A stretch of DNA of 64,000 nucleotides, from NCBI RefSeq assembly GCF_014524545.1, contig NZ_CP053557.1, forward strand, positions 955,501 to 1,019,500. The letters are read 5' to 3'. The position numbers and the translations under genes were made by a program. This DNA comes from Exiguobacterium sp. Helios. Lineage in GTDB: Bacteria; Bacillota; Bacilli; Exiguobacteriales; Exiguobacteriaceae. The stretch's first letter is position 1. Each line of letters starts with the position of its first letter. The notes beneath the pieces are model-generated. The model saw only the letters and a program-made list of their open reading frames with translations. It made no database searches and was not told the DNA's origin. Positions 46,185 through 54,300 of this stretch are shown in pieces.

Positions 46185-46619
46185 ATGAACATTGCTTTAA
46201 TTGCGCATGATGAAAAAAAAGACGAGATGATGATGTTTACACGAGCATACGAAGCTTATTTTGCCAAAAATACGTTATATGCCACGGGTACGACAGGGCA
46301 ACGGATCATGGAGGCGACAGGATTAACGGTCCACCGCTGTAAGTCGGGACCGCTTGGAGGAGATCAGGAAATCGGTGCGATGGTCGCCCGGGGAGAAATT
46401 GATATCGTCATTTTTCTGCGTGATCCTCTTACAGCCCAACCCCATGAGCCCGACGTATCGGCCTTGATTCGATTATGTGACGTCTATGATTTACCGCTTG
46501 CAACAAATGTCGGAACCGCCGAAATCTTGATTAACGGATTGGAACAGGGCGAGTTTCAATGGCGTGAAATCATTCGGAAACGTCATGAAGAAGAACAACG
46601 GAAATTTTTAACCGATTAA
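46185..46619 (+). CDS. mgsA: Methylglyoxal synthase
   Basis: Converts dihydroxyacetone phosphate to methylglyoxal and phosphate, a bypass relieving sugar-phosphate stress. 144 residues with all key parts: N-terminal His8 and Asp ([14 protein letters not shown]), phosphate loop [22 protein letters not shown], catalytic Asp in [15 protein letters not shown]. Start preceded by AAGGAGGGGG. DHAP is the product of GlpD encoded 5 kb away, so the location fits control of triose-phosphate overflow, though co-regulation is not shown. Confidence 0.95.
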   Translation: MNIALIAHDEKKDEMMMFTRAYEAYFAKNTLYATGTTGQRIMEATGLTVHRCKSGPLGGDQEIGAMVARGEIDIVIFLRDPLTAQPHEPDVSALIRLCDVYDLPLATNVGTAEILINGLEQGEFQWREIIRKRHEEEQRKFLTD

Positions 46620-46625
46620 TTCTCT

Positions 46626-46644
46626 GAGAATGCTTCTCATTTTC
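46626..46644. promoter_or_regulatory. Fur-like box 1
   Basis: GAGAATGCTTCTCATTTTC matches the 19-base Fur consensus GATAATGATAATCATTATC at 14 positions. It covers the -35 hexamer (TTCTCA, 46634-46639) of the small gene's promoter. Confidence 0.5.
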
Positions 46645-46662
46645 TATCAAGCATGATATAGT
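46634..46662 (+). promoter_or_regulatory. Promoter of the 51-codon gene
   Basis: TTCTCA, 17-base spacer, TATAGT (46657-46662), lying between the two Fur-like boxes, 55 bases before the start codon. Confidence 0.5.
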
Positions 46663-46673
46663 CATCTTGAGGA

Positions 46674-46688
46674 TGATACTGATTATCA
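46674..46688. promoter_or_regulatory. Fur-like box 2
   Basis: TGATACTGATTATCA is a 7-1-7 inverted repeat matching TGATAATNATTATCA at 13 of 14 defined bases; it lies just downstream of the presumed transcription start. Confidence 0.58.
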
Positions 46689-46716
46689 ATTGCGATAGAA
46701 AAGGGTGGCGAAAACA

Positions 46717-46872
46717 ATGGAAATTATTTTAATGGCTGGTGTAACCGTCTTACTTGGTGGCGGCGCCACGTTCCTGACACACGTAGTGAAAACGGAACGT
46801 CGTCATGTATCGGCAAACACAAAAACACATGTAGAACGTGCGACATATCCGTCGTTGCGCCTTGTAAAATAA
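46717..46872 (+). CDS. Small membrane/basic protein, possibly iron-regulated
   Basis: An overlooked 51-residue gene. Residues 2-22 are hydrophobic and glycine-rich (EIILMAGVTVLLGGGATFL), a possible membrane segment or signal anchor; the remaining ~28 residues are basic (His, Lys, Arg), ending LRLVK. AAAGGGTGG lies eight bases before the ATG. Two Fur-like boxes flank its promoter and a strong terminator follows, so it is a complete single-gene unit. B. subtilis has small Fur-controlled basic proteins (FbpA-C) that act with an iron-sparing sRNA; no sequence similarity to these is claimed. Confidence 0.72.
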   Translation: MEIILMAGVTVLLGGGATFLTHVVKTERRHVSANTKTHVERATYPSLRLVK

Positions 46873-46883
46873 TTAGTTGGACT

Positions 46884-46921
46884 GAACGCCGCTCTTTTCT
46901 TCAGAAAAGAGCGTTTTTTTG
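46884..46921 (+). terminator. Terminator of the 51-codon gene
   Basis: CGCTCTTTTC TTCA GAAAAGAGCG perfect 10-bp stem with seven T, shortly after the stop codon. Confidence 0.9.
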
Positions 46922-47000
46922 TATAATTTTAGATTCTCCCATAATTCTGCGGAAATCCTTTGTTACACTGAAAAAAAGAACTTAAGCAGGAGTGATGAAG

Positions 47001-47663
47001 ATGCATACGATTTATTTAGTTGACGATGAGGTGAACTTGAACCGCGTTTTGGTCAAGTATTTGGAACAGGAAGGTTGGCAAGTAAAATCGTTTACATCCG
47101 GGGAAGCGGCGGCATCTGCCATCATTGAAAAACCTGATTTGTGGATACTTGATATCATGTTGCCGGACTTGGACGGCTTTCAGTTGATCAAACGGATTAA
47201 AGCGCACGACGAAACGACGCCGGTCATCTTCATTTCGGCCCGGGATGAAGACATTGATAAAATCATTGGATTGGAGATGGGATCGGACGATTACATCGCT
47301 AAACCGTTTTTACCGCGCGAACTGGTTATTCGTGTAAAGAAAATTTTAGCACGTGCGTATGCGACACCGAAAACCGGTCTCATCCGGTACGGGGATTATA
47401 CGATTTATCCGGAAAAGCGAGTTATCGAAGAGAATGGTCAAGAGATTGATTTGACCTCGAAAGAATATGATTTACTGATTCTGTTTGCTACGCAAATCGG
47501 AACACCGATGTCCCGAGAACAAATCTTAGTGAGCGTATGGGGCGACGATTATTTCGGATCAGACCGTGTCGTCGATGATCTCGTACGCCGTGTACGAAAA
47601 AAACTTTCCAAACTAGAACTTGAAACGATTTACGGAATCGGATACCGTTTGGTGGCTGCATGA
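47001..47663 (+). CDS. cssR: Secretion-stress response regulator CssR
   Basis: OmpR-family response regulator, 220 residues: receiver (phospho-acceptor Asp51 in LDIMLPD, Lys in AKPFLPRE) and winged-helix output domain ending YGIGYRLVAA. The sequence follows B. subtilis CssR closely throughout (TIYLVDDE, PVIFISARDEDIDKIIGLEMGSDDYI, VWGDDYFGSDRVVDDLVRRVR). CssRS responds to misfolded secreted protein, turning on HtrA-like proteases; PrsA, at 12 kb, works on the same problem. The ATG at 47001 is selected for spacing from AGGAGTGA; ATG 46995 is also in frame. Confidence 0.92.
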   Translation: MHTIYLVDDEVNLNRVLVKYLEQEGWQVKSFTSGEAAASAIIEKPDLWILDIMLPDLDGFQLIKRIKAHDETTPVIFISARDEDIDKIIGLEMGSDDYIAKPFLPRELVIRVKKILARAYATPKTGLIRYGDYTIYPEKRVIEENGQEIDLTSKEYDLLILFATQIGTPMSREQILVSVWGDDYFGSDRVVDDLVRRVRKKLSKLELETIYGIGYRLVAA

Positions 47664-49033
47664 AGAATCGGAGTCTGGGTTTTCAAATCTGGGCGATGTT
47701 CCTGTTGGTCATTGCAACACTCTCCATTGTCATATTAGTCGTCATGCGGTCGTCGATTGGTAACTTCATCGATGAGCAAGTCTATGCGACATTAGAAAAC
47801 AGTGAAGTCTTTTTTTCGGAAGATGCCTCTGTCATCGAGATGTTACAAGACAATCCGATTGAATTCGATCGACGGAAACAGGAGTCACGCTCGGTCAATG
47901 TCTTATTGTTATCGAAAAATGGAAAGTTATACTATGGCGGGGCACCGCAACAGCTGGTCAATCAAATGTATCGTGATGCTATCGATCAAGAAAAAGAAAT
48001 GCAAAAATACACGACCCGTCTTGATAAGGAAGATGTCTACTACAGTATCCTAAAGATGGAGATTAAAGGGGAAACCTATTACCGTGTTTCATACGTTTGG
48101 GATGCCTATCGGCAGGAACTCATCACTCAGTTATTTTCGAAAATTGGCTGGGTTGTTGCGATTGTCAGTATCTTGACCTTATTCATTGCTTTTTGGCTAG
48201 CCAGACGACTGACCCATCCTTTAATCGAGATTGAGCGGGCGGTCGGTAAGATTGCAGCTCAGAAGTGGGATACACCTCTTCCTTTGGACCGTGGCGATGA
48301 AATCGGACGATTGGCCCGGTCAGTTGATGCGATGCGAATGGACTTGGAAAAACAGGATAAAGCTCAAAAATCCTTGCTTCAAAATATCTCACATGATTTA
48401 AAAACACCGATCATGGTCATTCGCAGTTATGCCCAGTCGATTTCGGACGGAATTTATCCGGACGGTGATTTGACCGGTTCTGTTTCCGTCATCGAAGAAG
48501 AAGCGGAACGATTGGAGAAAAAAGTCGCAGCTTTGTTATATGTAACAAAACTTGATTATTTTGAACTGGATCGTTCAACATGGGATCATGTGGATTTGGA
48601 CCGCATGGTTCATTTGCTTCAAAAACGGTTTGTCGGCACAAAACTATTGACATGGAAAATTTCCGGGGAAGCGGGCATTGTGTTAGGCGAAGGGGAACAA
48701 TTACGTGTGGCATTGGAAAATGTATTGGATAATGCGATTCGTTATGCCGAGTCCACGATTGAGATTCGCCTGTCCGGCACAAGGCAGTCGGCGACAGTCG
48801 AAATCCTGAATGACGGTCCGCCGTTAGAAACGTCCTCTCCGCTGTTCCATCAATTTTCTCGTGGAAAAGAAGGCAAGTTTGGTCTTGGGTTATACATCGT
48901 TAAACGGATTGTCGAACGGCACGAAGGAGAAGTGACAATTGATAATCTGATTGCGGGAAATGAAGAAAATAAAGTTTGCGTAAAATTTAATTTTCCAAGA
49001 CATTTTGAGGAAGAAACAGCCGGAAAAAAATAA
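47660..49033 (+). CDS. cssS: Secretion-stress sensor histidine kinase CssS
   Basis: Membrane sensor kinase partner of CssR. 457 residues: TM1 (about 8-30), extracytoplasmic sensor (~35-160), TM2 (about 165-185), HAMP, HisKA with LLQNISHDLKTPIMVIRSYAQ (phospho-His), HATPase_c with N-box LENVLDNAIRYAEST and the G-box GLGLYIVKRI. Overlaps cssR by four bases (ATGA). It ends with a terminator. Confidence 0.92.
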   Translation: MKNRSLGFQIWAMFLLVIATLSIVILVVMRSSIGNFIDEQVYATLENSEVFFSEDASVIEMLQDNPIEFDRRKQESRSVNVLLLSKNGKLYYGGAPQQLVNQMYRDAIDQEKEMQKYTTRLDKEDVYYSILKMEIKGETYYRVSYVWDAYRQELITQLFSKIGWVVAIVSILTLFIAFWLARRLTHPLIEIERAVGKIAAQKWDTPLPLDRGDEIGRLARSVDAMRMDLEKQDKAQKSLLQNISHDLKTPIMVIRSYAQSISDGIYPDGDLTGSVSVIEEEAERLEKKVAALLYVTKLDYFELDRSTWDHVDLDRMVHLLQKRFVGTKLLTWKISGEAGIVLGEGEQLRVALENVLDNAIRYAESTIEIRLSGTRQSATVEILNDGPPLETSSPLFHQFSRGKEGKFGLGLYIVKRIVERHEGEVTIDNLIAGNEENKVCVKFNFPRHFEEETAGKK

Positions 49034-49038
49034 GATCT

Positions 49039-49069
49039 TAAAAAACGAGATAGCCGTATCTCGTTTTTT
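49039..49069 (+). terminator. Terminator of cssRS
   Basis: AAAAAACGAGATA / TATCTCGTTTTTT stem with a four-base loop. Confidence 0.87.
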
Positions 49070-49152
49070 ATTTTGGGAAATAATGAGGTCGTTCAGACAA
49101 AGTCATTTTGAATTTGATATAACCATACTAATACAAGAAAGGGGAAATCAGG

Positions 49153-49638
49153 ATGCGACATAAAATTACGGAAGAAACATTAGCCCTTGTACCAAAGTAT
49201 GGTCCATACGGTGAACCGCAAACTTTACTTATTCAAGAACAGTCAGAAGTCGTGTTAGAAGGTCATCCGATCAAGTTGATTGAAGAATCTTGTTTGTATT
49301 TTGGTTCGTCGATGCGCGGAAGAATTGAAGCGGCTCGACATATCCTGGGGCCGAATCGGAAAACACCGGTCTTAATCGATTGGAAGGCGCAAACGATTTT
49401 CTTCCCGACGACTGCGAAGGAGAAGGCGGAATGTATTTGGATTAATTTCAAGCAGATGAAAACCGTTCAAAAAAAGGGGGATACCGTTCAAGTGGAATTT
49501 CAAACAGGACAACGGATTGACACTGATGCTTCGGCTTACAGCATCGAACGGCAACGGATTAAAACACTGGAATTGGCTTACGAAATGCAACGGAGATTTC
49601 AAGAAGAACGACCGACGACGTTTAATAAAGCGCGATAA
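49153..49638 (+). CDS. comK: Competence transcription factor ComK, C-terminally short
   Basis: Likely ComK, the master activator of DNA uptake genes. 161 residues versus 192 in B. subtilis. The shared core is evident: LIEESCLYFGSSMRGRIEAAR (B. subtilis has a DRSCRFFGSS equivalent), TPVLIDWKAQTIFFPT and AECIWINF. It stops about 30 residues before the B. subtilis end, so the FMLYPK segment that recruits the MecA adaptor for ClpCP degradation is missing. Position between cssRS and the addBA region matches ComK's neighbourhood in B. subtilis. GAAAGGGG precedes the ATG. Confidence 0.82.
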   Translation: MRHKITEETLALVPKYGPYGEPQTLLIQEQSEVVLEGHPIKLIEESCLYFGSSMRGRIEAARHILGPNRKTPVLIDWKAQTIFFPTTAKEKAECIWINFKQMKTVQKKGDTVQVEFQTGQRIDTDASAYSIERQRIKTLELAYEMQRRFQEERPTTFNKAR

Positions 49639-49706
49639 GTGGAACAATCTAACAGGAATCACTACTTAATACAGCGAATAGACAGTAAAGTGCGAGAGAG
49701 AGAATT

Positions 49707-49741
49707 AAAGGGAGGTGAAGCGGTCGAAAGACCGCTACACG
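49707..49741 (+). promoter_or_regulatory. Hairpin-bridged ribosome binding site of the 49742 gene
   Basis: AAAGGGAGGTGA (49707-49718) is followed directly by AGCGGTC GAAA GACCGCT (49719-49736), a perfect 7-bp stem with a GAAA tetraloop, then ACACG and the ATG. Across the stem the ribosome site is 26 nt from the start; without it 8 nt. Confidence 0.72.
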
Positions 49742-50152
49742 ATGAATGAATCATATGAATGGTTAAACCGTAGAAAATTACAACCTGGATTTGGTGTGAA
49801 CGGTGGACGGCGTTTTATCAGTTCACGGATTGTTCGTCCGGAAAATACGCCGGGTAAAAGAGTCAAAGGTGTCAAACGCGCCCGGCAGCTTGTCGTCGAC
49901 GAGTCAGGAAATCGACGGTGGGTGACGAAACGAATCGTTGTAACGGATGCCGCAAAACACATGACCATCAACCGTCGTGCATCGGTTGCTCAGAAAGAGG
50001 TCACGGAATCTCGATTGGAGCAAGTGAAACAAAAACTGACGTCGAAAAAAGTACTATTACCTGTACTGGCAGCAACAGGATTGGCAGTTGCCGGTGGAGT
50101 ATTGGCGTACGTTATGCGCCGGAAAAAACGAAATACAAAAGAACAGCTATAA
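49742..50152 (+). CDS. Basic protein with C-terminal membrane helix, unknown
   Basis: 136 residues, strikingly basic (Arg/Lys throughout) with one hydrophobic segment (about 104-123, VLLPVLAATGLAVAGGVLAYV) and a basic tail (RRKKRNTKEQL), i.e. tail-anchored. I do not recognise it. Charges suit contact with nucleic acid or membrane lipids, and the gene lies just after comK; a competence-related role is only a thought. The ATG at 49742 is the normal start; the frame is open to a GTG at 49715 inside the ribosome site. A stem-loop separates that site from the ATG. Confidence 0.68.
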   Translation: MNESYEWLNRRKLQPGFGVNGGRRFISSRIVRPENTPGKRVKGVKRARQLVVDESGNRRWVTKRIVVTDAAKHMTINRRASVAQKEVTESRLEQVKQKLTSKKVLLPVLAATGLAVAGGVLAYVMRRKKRNTKEQL

Positions 50153-50185
50153 CCTAAAACAGATGACGAATCGTCTGGATATAGT

Positions 50186-50232
50186 AAAAGCCGTGCTCTC
50201 CCCATGAATGAATGAGGGTAGCACGGCTTTTA
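50186..50232. terminator. Bidirectional terminator
   Basis: AAAAGCCGTGCT / AGCACGGCTTTT perfect 12-bp stem between converging genes; T-runs on either side are short. Confidence 0.75.
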
Positions 50233-50253
50233 TGTGAGGAAGACTGCAGTTTC

Positions 50254-50595
50254 TTATAAAAAACGTTTACGAATCGATGTCGCAAGAGCCTTCTCAGAAA
50301 TTTCTTCTAGTTCTTTTTGATTGGTTGGATCAAAACTGTCATTGTAGAATCGGCCGACGAATTCGACTCGATCGTAATCGAGTTCTTTGAAAATCAAATG
50401 TTTATGATCATCGTAGAAGACAACCCGGTAATAATCAGAGCCACGTTCAAGCGTCACAAGTGCCCGAATATGTTCTAAACGTTTTTGTTCATCTGACTTT
50501 TCTTCTTCAACAGGTTCTTCTGTCGTTTTAGCTGCTTCAGCCTGTTCGAGTGCGCTTTTTACCAATTCACTCTTTTTATCTTGTTCTTCAGTCAT
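50254..50595 (-). CDS. Hypothetical acidic protein
   Basis: 113 residues, cytosolic, acidic first ~45 residues (Glu/Lys-rich, low complexity) then a folded-looking region (RALVTLERGSDYYRVVFYDDHKHLIFKELDYDRVEFVGRFYND) with alternating beta-strand pattern. No family recognised. It is transcribed on the minus strand, 59 bases downstream of the truncated haemoglobin gene, and may share its transcript. TGGAGG precedes the ATG. Confidence 0.7.
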   Translation of the reverse strand: MTEEQDKKSELVKSALEQAEAAKTTEEPVEEEKSDEQKRLEHIRALVTLERGSDYYRVVFYDDHKHLIFKELDYDRVEFVGRFYNDSFDPTNQKELEEISEKALATSIRKRFL

Positions 50596-50654
50596 AGTTA
50601 TCGCCTCCAGTTCTTATTTTACATTGAAACGTACCGATGAGAAAGGAAAATCCC

Positions 50655-51035
50655 TCATCCGTTCTGATGGGCATCACAAATGCGTAGCACATTGAAGGCA
50701 CCGATTCGTAGGCGCTCAATTAAACGCGTGGCTGCCTCTGTGTCCTCGATGGTCTCTTCAATGGTCAGCATCATCAATTCAATCCATCGCACAGCGTGTA
50801 CTTCTCTGATGGGCAAAAGGCGATGAATCATCGCCAGATTCATCCGTTCATCCTGTCCATCGTATTGTTTTGGACCACCTGTGAGTTGAATCAAAAATCG
50901 GATTTGTGCTTGTTCGACACGTTGGCGGTCCGGCGGGAATAACGGACGGAGAACATCATCTGTATACACACGATTATAGAATCGTGTGACAAGTTGTTCG
51001 AGTGCGTCTTTTTGACCAAGGTCTTCGTATAGCAT
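50655..51035 (-). CDS. Truncated haemoglobin, group II
   Basis: 126-residue 2/2 globin that binds O2/NO, often protective against nitrosative stress or electron-transfer coupled. Family marks: LVTRFYNRVYTDDVLRPLFP (B helix and CD), FLIQLTGGPKQY (the GGP motif of group II), and the proximal His in AMIHRLLPI with W in RWIELM after it. Like B. subtilis YjbI. The ATG at 51035 is chosen for AGAGGGAC; the frame to 51071 adds an unlikely start. It is divergent from addB across a 340-base gap. Confidence 0.85.
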   Translation of the reverse strand: MLYEDLGQKDALEQLVTRFYNRVYTDDVLRPLFPPDRQRVEQAQIRFLIQLTGGPKQYDGQDERMNLAMIHRLLPIREVHAVRWIELMMLTIEETIEDTEAATRLIERLRIGAFNVLRICDAHQNG

Positions 51036-51160
51036 ACTTGTCCCTCTTTCTGTTCCAGCTGATGAAGACAATCATTATCTCAATCTTTACCCGCTTTTTG
51101 CAACTCCACACAAACCGATCGACAAATGATTTAAAATGGACAAGGAAGAGGACGAAAAAG

Positions 51161-51194
51161 AAAACAAGTTATCTGGATTGAAAAACGGACGTTT
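51161..51194 (+). promoter_or_regulatory. Candidate ComK box upstream of addB
   Basis: Two AT-boxes, AAAA-CAAGT-TATC (51161-51173) and AAAA-CGGAC-GTTT (51182-51194), separated by eight bases, match the AAAAN5TTTT-N8-AAAAN5TTTT K-box at 13 of 16 positions. In B. subtilis addAB is known to be ComK-activated. Confidence 0.45.
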
Positions 51195-51199
51195 GTTCG
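51186..51199. promoter_or_regulatory. LexA-like box overlapping the ComK box
   Basis: CGGACGTTTGTTCG matches the SOS consensus CGAACRNRYGTTYG at 12 of 14 bases, but one half-site base (GGAC for GAAC) is wrong, so it is weaker than the dinB box. Confidence 0.3.
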
Positions 51200-51314
51200 T
51201 ATTTATGAGATAATAGTACATATAATCATCCTTATAGATGAGCGCGCTTGTTGTTTTCAATACTCATCTCATATGAGCGGAAAAAAGACAGCATAAAGCT
51301 CCTCGATATTAATT

Positions 51315-51375
51315 AAAGGAGGTGAAGATCAGCCCACCTGATGGTACGAAAACAGGTGTCAGCTGATCTGACACA
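51315..51375 (+). promoter_or_regulatory. Hairpin-bridged ribosome binding site of addB
   Basis: AAAGGAGGTGA (51315-51325), a full-strength Shine-Dalgarno, is 51 nt from the ATG. Between: AGATCAGC (51326-51333) pairs perfectly with GCTGATCT (51362-51369), and CACCTG (51335-51340) with CAGGTG (51353-51358), 12-base loop. After the stem comes GACACA then ATG, giving nine-base spacing if the stem is looped out. An in-frame stop (51364-51366) rules out earlier starts. Confidence 0.8.
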
Positions 51376-54300
51376 ATGAATTACATGCATTTAGGTCGTG
51401 CCGGTACAGGCAAGACGACAACATTAATTGAGCAGGTAATTGACCGGTTAGCTGAGCAACCGCTTGGTCCATCCATCTATTTCATCGTACCGGATCAGAT
51501 GTCTTTTGAGATGGAACGTCGTATCGCGACGGATCCCCGGCTGTCGGGTCTTGTCCGGATGGAAGTCATGAGTTTACGCCGGTTTGCTTTCCATATCATC
51601 CGGGATCATGGAAACCAGGCGATTCCCTTTTTAGACGAGACCGGGACACAGTTGTTACTGCGTCAAGTTGTCGAAGAAGCGGAAGAAGAATTGAAGATTT
51701 TTAAACGGACGAAAAATATGCCCGGCTTCTACAAAGGATTGGACGAATTGATTGCCTCGTTTAAACGTTCTTTGGTAAATCCGGATATGTTGCGTCAAAT
51801 CAGCAGTGCATCTCCCGAACGTTCACCGAAATTAAATGATTTAGCGCTGATTTACGAGCGCTTTACTGAACGAATCTCAAATAAGGCGCTTCATGCGGAC
51901 GATTATTTCACGACATTGATTGAGCTGTTACCGAAAGCTGATTTAAGTGACGTTTCAGTCTTCGTTGATGGATTTTATGAATTTTCGTTACAGGAACAAC
52001 AGGTCTTACTGCGATTGATGGAATTGACGAAAGAGATGCATCTTAGTTTTACACTGGATGTCGAAGACGTCTATGCGAAACAGTCTGAGTTTGGTGTGTC
52101 ACAACGCTGCTATATGCAGTTGATCGAACAGATGAAAGAACGACAGATTGCGCATGAAGACATCTATTACACACAGACCGTTAAATTTCAGACCACAGGG
52201 TTACAGATGCTTGAACAAGCGTTACTGTTGCCCGGATACCCGGCGACGGATGACGAAGTGAACGGGTTGACGCTTTCTGCCGCAGTTAATCGTCAAGTTG
52301 AAGCAGAAGCGGCTGTCAGAAAGGTGATTCAACTGGTACGCCATGAAGGGTATCGGTTCAAGGACATCGCGTTTCTTGTCCGCCACCTTGAACCGTACGC
52401 CGATCATTTAGAACGTGCTTTTCAACTGTATGACATTCCGTACTTCCTGGATCAACGGGAATCGATGGTCCATCATCCGATTGTCGAATTAGTCCATGCC
52501 GTCCTTGAAATCGTCATGACGGGATATCGGGAAGAATCTATTTTTCGTCTGCTGAAAACAGAGCTGATTCCACTTCCGGCAGAGGATTCACGATTAGCAC
52601 TTGATCGTCTGGAAACATTTGTCCTGGAGCGGGGAATCAAAGGTTCGATGTGGAAAAAAACTTGGCAATTGAAGCGACGTCTAGCTGATGAAATCAGTTT
52701 AACGGATGCTGAGTTACAAGAAGAACAGGAACTGAACGAATGGCGTCAATTCCTGGTCGAAGCCATTGAACCACTGGAGAAGCGATTCAAAGCATCTAAG
52801 ACGATGAGTGAATACACACGGGCGTTATACCGTTTCTTGGAAGAACATCATTTGACGGACCGGTTAACGGTTTGGAAGCAACAAGCACTCGAAGTCAATG
52901 AACTCAGCAAAGCACGAGAACATGATCAGGTGTACGAAGCGGTACTGCATCTCTTTGAACAGTTGGAAGCTGCGGCACCGGAAGCCACATTGACGACAGA
53001 ACTATTCGTCCAAATGGTCGAGACTGGACTTGAAAGTCTCCGCTTCTCCCTTGTTCCGCCTTCGCTCGATCAAGTGATTGCGACGGATTACGTCCGGGGA
53101 CGTTTACAACAGGTGAAAGTGGTCTTTTTACTCGGGGCCAATGACGGATTGATTCCACTCGTGGAAGACCAGTCTAAATTGCTGTCAGAAGGAGATCATG
53201 ACTTCCTCCACGATCAAGGCATTCCGGTCGGTAAAGCCTCTTTGGACGTATTTGACGACGAATTGTATTACCTCTATCAAGGGGTGACAGCGCCAAGTGA
53301 AGCGTTGCATATCAGTTATGCGCTGGTTGACGAGGACGGCAAAGCCCTTCAGCCGGCATCCATCATCAAGCAGATCAAACATCAACTGTTGCAGGATCGC
53401 CCTGTGAAAACATCCTTTGCAGAAGCCGGTGATCATGCACCGGATGATCAACTTCAGTTCGTGACGAGTCCGGAACGGGCGGCAGCGGCAGCGGCAATCG
53501 AGTTGAGACGGCTGCAACGTCGTTATCCGATCCAACCGTCCTGGTTTGATGTGTACAATCGTTTGCTCGAAAACGGTCGGGGCCGCGAACGAATGGCGCT
53601 GTTTTCCAGTGCCTTGTTTTATCAAAATCATGCAGAGCCGTTACCGGATGATTTGGCGCGTAACCTGTATGGTGACACCATCAAAGCCAGCGTCTCCCGG
53701 TTTGAGACGTACAATGCTTGTTCTTATAAACACTTTGCCCGGTATGGATTGCGGTTAAAAGAACGGAAATTATATAAATTCGAAGCGCCGGACATCGGGA
53801 ACCTATTCCACGGAGCACTCAATGATTTATCGATGAATATCAAAGCCTCGGGAAAACGCTGGCGTGAACTGGATGACCAATCGTGCAGTAATCTCGCGAA
53901 AGAAGCCGTCGAGAAGGTGACACCGGAAATTCAAAATGCGATTTTGATGAGTTCGAACCGTTTTGGATACATCAAGAAAAAATTAACGGACGTCGTCGAG
54001 CAAACTGCAAAAATGCTCGTCAAACAAGCGGAACGTTCTGAATTCGAACCTGATTTATTTGAAATCAGTTTTGGGAACGCCATGTTTCCACCACTTCGCT
54101 TCACATTACCGGATGGTACCGAAATCGAATTCACCGGTCGAATTGACCGGGTGGATCAAGCGACAATTGGCGATCAATTGTACGTCCGGGTCGTCGACTA
54201 TAAATCGAGTGCTAAAGAGTTGGATTTTGCCGAAATCTATTATGGTTTGGCGATTCAAATGCTGTTGTATCTAAAAACAGTCGTTGAACAGTCGGAAGTT

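Larger units (their letters stand above)
51036..51375. other. 340-base gap between the globin gene and addB
   Basis: Holds no additional gene. It carries a candidate ComK box and overlapping LexA-like box (51161-51199), AT-rich promoter-like sequence around 51205-51222 (TATAAT at about 51211-51216 region), short inverted repeats GATGAG / CTCATC and CTCATATGAG in the leader (about 51238-51280), and the structured ribosome site of addB. Confidence 0.5.

Noticed and set aside
49715..49741. GTG start for the basic protein at 49715
   Set aside because: It lies inside the Shine-Dalgarno sequence itself with no other ribosome site upstream; addB, with the same layout, cannot use such a start because of an in-frame stop.
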